Origin: Verrucomicrobia bacterium UBA3841 | Lineage (GTDB): Bacteria > Verrucomicrobiota > Kiritimatiellia > RFP12 > UBA1067 | Reading direction: 5' to 3' | Length of the DNA: 7,850 nucleotides | Assembly (NCBI GenBank): GCA_002392765.1 | Contig: DGHT01000031.1 | Coordinates: forward strand, 1 to 7,850 | In this document: positions 5,382 through 7,850 of the stretch, piece after piece | How positions within the stretch are numbered: the first letter of the stretch is position 1 | Layout: the number at the start of each line of letters is the position of its first letter | Position numbers and translations under genes: made by a program | The notes under the pieces: generated by a model | Database searches by the model: none | What the model saw: only the letters and a program-made list of their open reading frames with translations | What the model was told of the DNA's origin: nothing

Positions 5382-5824
5382 CGAACGGAGCAACATCTGC
5401 TTGCCGCGCTTAACAGGCTTTGCGCGAGGTTGGTTTTCTGATTTTACGCCGAAGACGCGGAGATATTCCCGAAAGACTGCTTTTGGAAGCTGTTGAGCGA
5501 AACGCCTGCGAAATTCCCGCGGGACAGGATCATCAGGCTCTTCCGCACGCTCGATACGCCCGAAGGTGAGCGCGACCCCTATCTCGAACCGGAGCTTGCC
5601 GTGTTTCCCTACACAAACGGCGGGCTGTTCCGATTTGATTTTAACACAGAGGCACAGAGGGAAAATTTCTCTGAGTCTCTGAGCCTCTGTGTTAAAGATA
5701 AAAATGCGCTTCTCGCGTTGCAGAATGAAATGGCGTCGCTCACATTCCTCGATCCGGCCTGCGGCTCCGGAGCTACAAGGAACTTCGCAAAGAAGATGGC
5801 ATAAAGAAACGCGCAAGGGCGTGA
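5382..5824 (+). pseudogene. Remnant of an MmeI-like DNA methyltransferase/restriction gene
   Basis: Translation in one frame from 5382 gives L-N-R-L-C-A-R-L-V-F, a TGA stop (5439-5441), then F-Y-A-E-D-A-E-I-F. MmeI-type enzymes usually have L-V-F-C-L-Y-A-E-D here, so the stop replaces a Cys codon. The frame goes on through L-F-R-T-L-D-T-P, F-P-Y-T-N-G-G-L-F (helicase/spacer domain) and L-T-F-L-D-P-A-C-G-S-G, the SAM-binding motif I of an N6-adenine methylase. About 90-100 residues normally lying between the last two motifs are missing, and the gap holds a 57-bp inverted repeat. After G-S-G the frame breaks: the expected Y-K-E-L-R continues in another register from 5774 to a stop at 5822-5824. 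The nuclease N-terminus, the rest of the methylase and the target recognition domain are absent. It cannot encode a working enzyme. The family call is from motif knowledge. Confidence 0.75.
5640..5696. repeat. 57-bp inverted-repeat element inside the methylase remnant
   Basis: TTTAACACAGAGGC (5640-5653) and GCCTCTGTGTTAAA (5683-5696) form a perfect 14-bp pair. After one mismatch CAGAG (5655-5659) pairs with CTCTG (5677-5681). It resembles the ACACAGAGGCACAGAG-type palindromic repeat that turns up in genomes of many bacterial phyla and often yields N-T-E-A-Q-R in spurious proteins, as it does here on both strands. It lies exactly where about 90-100 residues of the methylase are missing and keeps the frame open. 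It is probably a small non-autonomous repeat; no target-site duplication is clear. Confidence 0.7.
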
Positions 5825-5843
5825 TCCTGCGCAAGCGTGAATT

Positions 5844-5906
5844 TTACCAAAATAGACAAAGCTCTATTTAGGTAATTACCAAAATAGAATTGGTTCTATT
5901 TTGGTA
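5844..5906. repeat. Four alternating copies of a TACCAAAATAGA motif (two hairpins)
   Basis: The motif TTACCAAAATAGA occurs forward at 5844-5856 and 5876-5888, and in reverse at 5863-5875 (one mismatch) and 5894-5906 (TACCAAAATAGAA core). Copies one and two form a hairpin with a 6-nt loop. Copies three and four form a perfect 13-bp hairpin with a TTGG loop (5877-5906). The array ends one base before the -35 box of the ATPase gene, which suggests operator sites for a dimeric DNA-binding protein. A terminal structure left by insertion of the ATPase cassette is the alternative. No copy is seen after the gene. Confidence 0.75.
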
Positions 5907-5907
5907 C

Positions 5908-5936
5908 TTGCCGGCATTGGTCAAATTTGATATACT
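5908..5936 (+). promoter_or_regulatory. Promoter of the AAA/DUF4143 ATPase, likely giving a leaderless mRNA
   Basis: TTGCCG (5908-5913, four of six) and TATACT (5931-5936, five of six) are 17 nt apart. Transcription would begin near 5943, at the ATG of the ATPase (5944). No Shine-Dalgarno precedes that ATG, unlike the strong sites of several neighbouring genes. Confidence 0.6.
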
Positions 5937-5943
5937 AAAGCCA

Positions 5944-7155
5944 ATGGAACGTATATACAACAAATTGATTGCAGATCACTTTGCCAACAATCGGCAGATG
6001 GTGTTTCTGTCGGGGCCGAGGCAGGTAGGCAAGACAACGCTTGCGCATGACGCGCTGCCGGACGCGGCGTACTTCAATTACGACAGGACGCAAGACGCGC
6101 TTGCCATTTCGTCCGGCGCCGAACGCATTGCCGCGATTGCCGATTTGCCGAATCCTGTAAAGGCTTCGCACGGCATTCTGTTTGACGAGCTGCACAAGTT
6201 CCCGAAGTGGAAGAAGTTTCTCAAAGGATTTTTTGATGCATACGCCGACAATCGCAAGCTGAAGGTGGTTGTGACGGGCAGTGCGCGGATGGATGTCTAC
6301 AAGCGCGGCGGCGACAGCATGATGGGGCGCTATTTCGCATATCGCGTCCATCCGTTTTCCGTAGGAGAACTTGGCGGCACGGACATAGATCTTGAAAAGC
6401 CGTTTCGCGCACCGCAGACTGTTTCACTGGACGACTTGCACCGGCTTGTGAAGTTCGGCGGCTATCCGGAACCGCTTATCAGGGGAAGTGAAAGATTCTA
6501 CAACCAGTGGAAGCGGTCGCGGCTTGACAAGCTTTTTGACGAGGACGCCCGCGACCTAAGCCGAGTGCAGAATCTGCGGGGATTGCGAGCATTGTCCGAG
6601 CTCCTTGCATCGCGTGTGGGCGGCGGCATCAACTACGCATCCCTGGCTTTGGATCTTGCGGTTGCTCCGGATACGGTAAAGGCGTGGATCGGCGTGCTGG
6701 AATCGGTTTACTGCTGCTATGCTGTGACACCGTGGTTTGCGAATGTCGCCAACTCGATTCGAAAGCAACCTAAAGTCTACCTCTGGGACTGGAGCCTTGT
6801 TTCGGATGCCGGCGCTCGCAACGAAAACTTCATTGCTTCGCATCTGCTCAAGGCCGTCCATTGGTGGACGGACTCTGGACTGGGTGATTTCTCGCTTCAT
6901 TATCTTCGCACGAAGCAGCAAAAGGAAGTTGACTTCCTTGTCGCCAAGAACAAAAAGCCGTTCATGCTCGTAGAGTGCAAGACTTCGCCGGAAGAGCCGT
7001 TGAGTCCCGCACTGGTCGAATTCCAGAAGACCCTTTCGGCGCCGTATGCGTTCCAGGTCGCGATAGAAGCCCCTCCAAGCGATTTCGTCCCGATGCAGTT
7101 CGAGGGACAGGCAGTTAAACTTGCGGCATTGGATCTACTAAAGGTCCTGGTGTGA
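5944..7155 (+). CDS. AAA-family ATPase with C-terminal DUF4143 domain
   Basis: A complete protein of 403 residues of the widespread AAA_14/DUF4143 type. Walker A is G-P-R-Q-V-G-K-T (24-31), Walker B is G-I-L-F-D-E (77-82) followed by L-H-K, and a sensor-like V-V-T-G-S-A-R region is followed by G-G-D-S-M-M-G-R-Y. The C-terminal DUF4143 part carries K-E-V-D-F-L-V (327-333) and V-E-C-K (343-346), a D...E-x-K pattern like PD-(D/E)xK nuclease folds. The family is abundant and patchily spread, and its physiological role is not settled; links to mobile elements or defence have been proposed. ATG 5944 is chosen over a TTG at 5890, which lies in the loop of the upstream hairpin. No signal peptide or membrane span is seen. 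It stands alone, behind methylase debris and an array of inverted motifs, as an acquired cassette would. Confidence 0.9.
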   Translation: MERIYNKLIADHFANNRQMVFLSGPRQVGKTTLAHDALPDAAYFNYDRTQDALAISSGAERIAAIADLPNPVKASHGILFDELHKFPKWKKFLKGFFDAYADNRKLKVVVTGSARMDVYKRGGDSMMGRYFAYRVHPFSVGELGGTDIDLEKPFRAPQTVSLDDLHRLVKFGGYPEPLIRGSERFYNQWKRSRLDKLFDEDARDLSRVQNLRGLRALSELLASRVGGGINYASLALDLAVAPDTVKAWIGVLESVYCCYAVTPWFANVANSIRKQPKVYLWDWSLVSDAGARNENFIASHLLKAVHWWTDSGLGDFSLHYLRTKQQKEVDFLVAKNKKPFMLVECKTSPEEPLSPALVEFQKTLSAPYAFQVAIEAPPSDFVPMQFEGQAVKLAALDLLKVLV

Positions 7156-7211
7156 AAAGAATGGAGAGCATGGGCAAACTAAGATGGGAACTTAAAACGA
7201 GCGGAAAAACG

Positions 7212-7850
7212 ATGAAAAAGAACATGCTTGGAATCGCCGTGTTCGTCCTGGCGCTGGCTGCGGGGTGCTGCAGCACGGCTGCGCGGGATGCTCGCGGCGG
7301 ATTTGTCGCGCTCGCCGAGGCGGTGCCGGACGTTATCCTCGAGCCGCGGTACTATTCGACCTACAACTTCGTCGGCGAACGCATCGACGGATACGAAAAG
7401 CCGTGCGCGCTTCTGACGAAGGAGGCGGCGCGTGCGCTCAGGGCGGCGAGCGACGACTGCGTGAGGCGCGGGTACCGGCTGAAGATATACGACGCATACC
7501 GTCCGCAGCGCGCCGTCGCGCATTTCGTCCGCTGGGCGTCCGATGTCGGCGACACCCGGATGAAGCCGTATTTCTACCGCGACCTCGACAAGTCGGTGCT
7601 GTTCGAGCGTGGCTACATCGCCGAGCGTTCGGGACACAGCCGCGGCAGCACCGTTGACCTCACGCTCTTCGACATGAAGACCGGCAAGGAGGTGGACATG
7701 GGCGGCACGTTCGACTGGTTCGGGCGCGAGTCGCATTCCGACTACAAGGGCATCACGAATGAGCAGTTCGCCAACCGCATGCTTCTTCGCGAAATCATGC
7801 TCGCCCACGGCTTCAATCCGATCGCCGAGGAATGGTGGCACTTCACGCTC
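7212..7850 (+). CDS. ddpX: D-alanyl-D-alanine dipeptidase (VanX/DdpX family, M15D) lipoprotein, 3' end outside the window
   Basis: Zinc peptidase that splits D-Ala-D-Ala. The 213 visible residues begin with a lipoprotein signal: M-K-K, a hydrophobic stretch (5-17) and A-A-G-C with the lipidated Cys at 19, so it would be anchored outside the cytoplasm. Catalytic features match VanX in identity and spacing: R97 (Y-D-A-Y-R-P), H142 and D149 (G-H-S-R-G-S-T-V-D), E207 and H210 (E-E-W-W-H-F); in VanX these are R71, H116, D123, E181 and H184. The frame runs off the window after F-T-L. An in-frame ATG at 7170 has a better GGAGA site, but 7212 gives the clean signal peptide. No terminator is visible after the ATPase gene. 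The exported location and lack of vanH/vanA neighbours point to peptidoglycan dipeptide use rather than vancomycin resistance. Confidence 0.9.
   Translation, partial: MKKNMLGIAVFVLALAAGCCSTAARDARGGFVALAEAVPDVILEPRYYSTYNFVGERIDGYEKPCALLTKEAARALRAASDDCVRRGYRLKIYDAYRPQRAVAHFVRWASDVGDTRMKPYFYRDLDKSVLFERGYIAERSGHSRGSTVDLTLFDMKTGKEVDMGGTFDWFGRESHSDYKGITNEQFANRMLLREIMLAHGFNPIAEEWWHFTL

Noticed and set aside
5439..5441. In-frame TGA at a usual Cys position, considered as stop-codon recoding or selenocysteine
   Set aside because: The gene is truncated at both ends, internally deleted and frameshifted, and genes nearby (aroF, rph) use TGA as a stop, so a nonsense mutation is simpler.
5890..5943. Upstream TTG start extending the ATPase by 18 residues
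   Set aside because: The TTG lies in the hairpin loop and upstream of the promoter, there is no ribosome binding site, and the family normally starts close to the E-R-I-Y motif at 5944.
7179..7841. Antisense frame of 220 codons opposite the dipeptidase gene
   Set aside because: The + strand has a lipoprotein signal and all VanX active-site residues with exact spacing; the antisense product shows no motif.
7212..7850. Vancomycin resistance gene vanX
   Set aside because: It is an exported lipoprotein with no vanH or vanA gene visible beside it; the family has many housekeeping members.

Overview
The window looks like chromosomal DNA from a bacterium with meso-diaminopimelate peptidoglycan, strong AAGGAGG ribosome binding sites and moderately high GC. 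The family mix is a type I-beta DAHP synthase, a fused chorismate mutase/prephenate dehydratase, an AAA/DUF4143 ATPase, a remnant of an MmeI-like methylase and DUF4160/DUF2442 modules. It suggests an uncultivated member of the Verrucomicrobiota/Kiritimatiellota (PVC) group. That placement is an inference from style and not a proven assignment.

Left part (1-1010): a GC-rich element with a four-way-junction fold is followed by an intrinsic terminator whose T-tract runs into a TATAAT promoter. Two tandem modules follow. Each has a short C-terminal piece of a DUF4160 protein just ahead of a complete DUF2442 gene with a good ribosome binding site.

Centre (1037-5377): a well-formed promoter drives a 23-residue leader peptide crowded with Phe, Tyr and Trp codons. 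Next come mutually exclusive antiterminator and terminator stems, then pheA, aroF (DAHP synthase), a MurE-type ligase that lacks the usual N-terminal domain, and rph (RNase PH). This reads as an aromatic amino acid operon controlled by ribosome-mediated attenuation. The leader gene is very short and easily missed, and it is the most interesting signal in the window. The first three structural genes are packed tightly (12 nt and 1 nt gaps). rph follows after 94 nt with its own strong ribosome binding site.

Right part (5378-7850): the decayed remains of an MmeI-like restriction-modification/methylase gene carry a nonsense codon, an internal deletion occupied by a 57-bp inverted-repeat element, and a frameshift at the SAM-binding motif. 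Next are four alternating copies of a 12-13 bp motif forming two hairpins. They abut a promoter that would give a leaderless mRNA for a complete AAA/DUF4143 ATPase. The window ends inside a lipoprotein of the VanX/DdpX D-Ala-D-Ala dipeptidase family with all catalytic and zinc residues present.

Together the middle genes make phenylalanine and feed cell-wall precursor synthesis. The flanks are accessory DNA with eroded modules and small structured repeats. No tRNA, rRNA, CRISPR array, transposase or integrase gene was seen.
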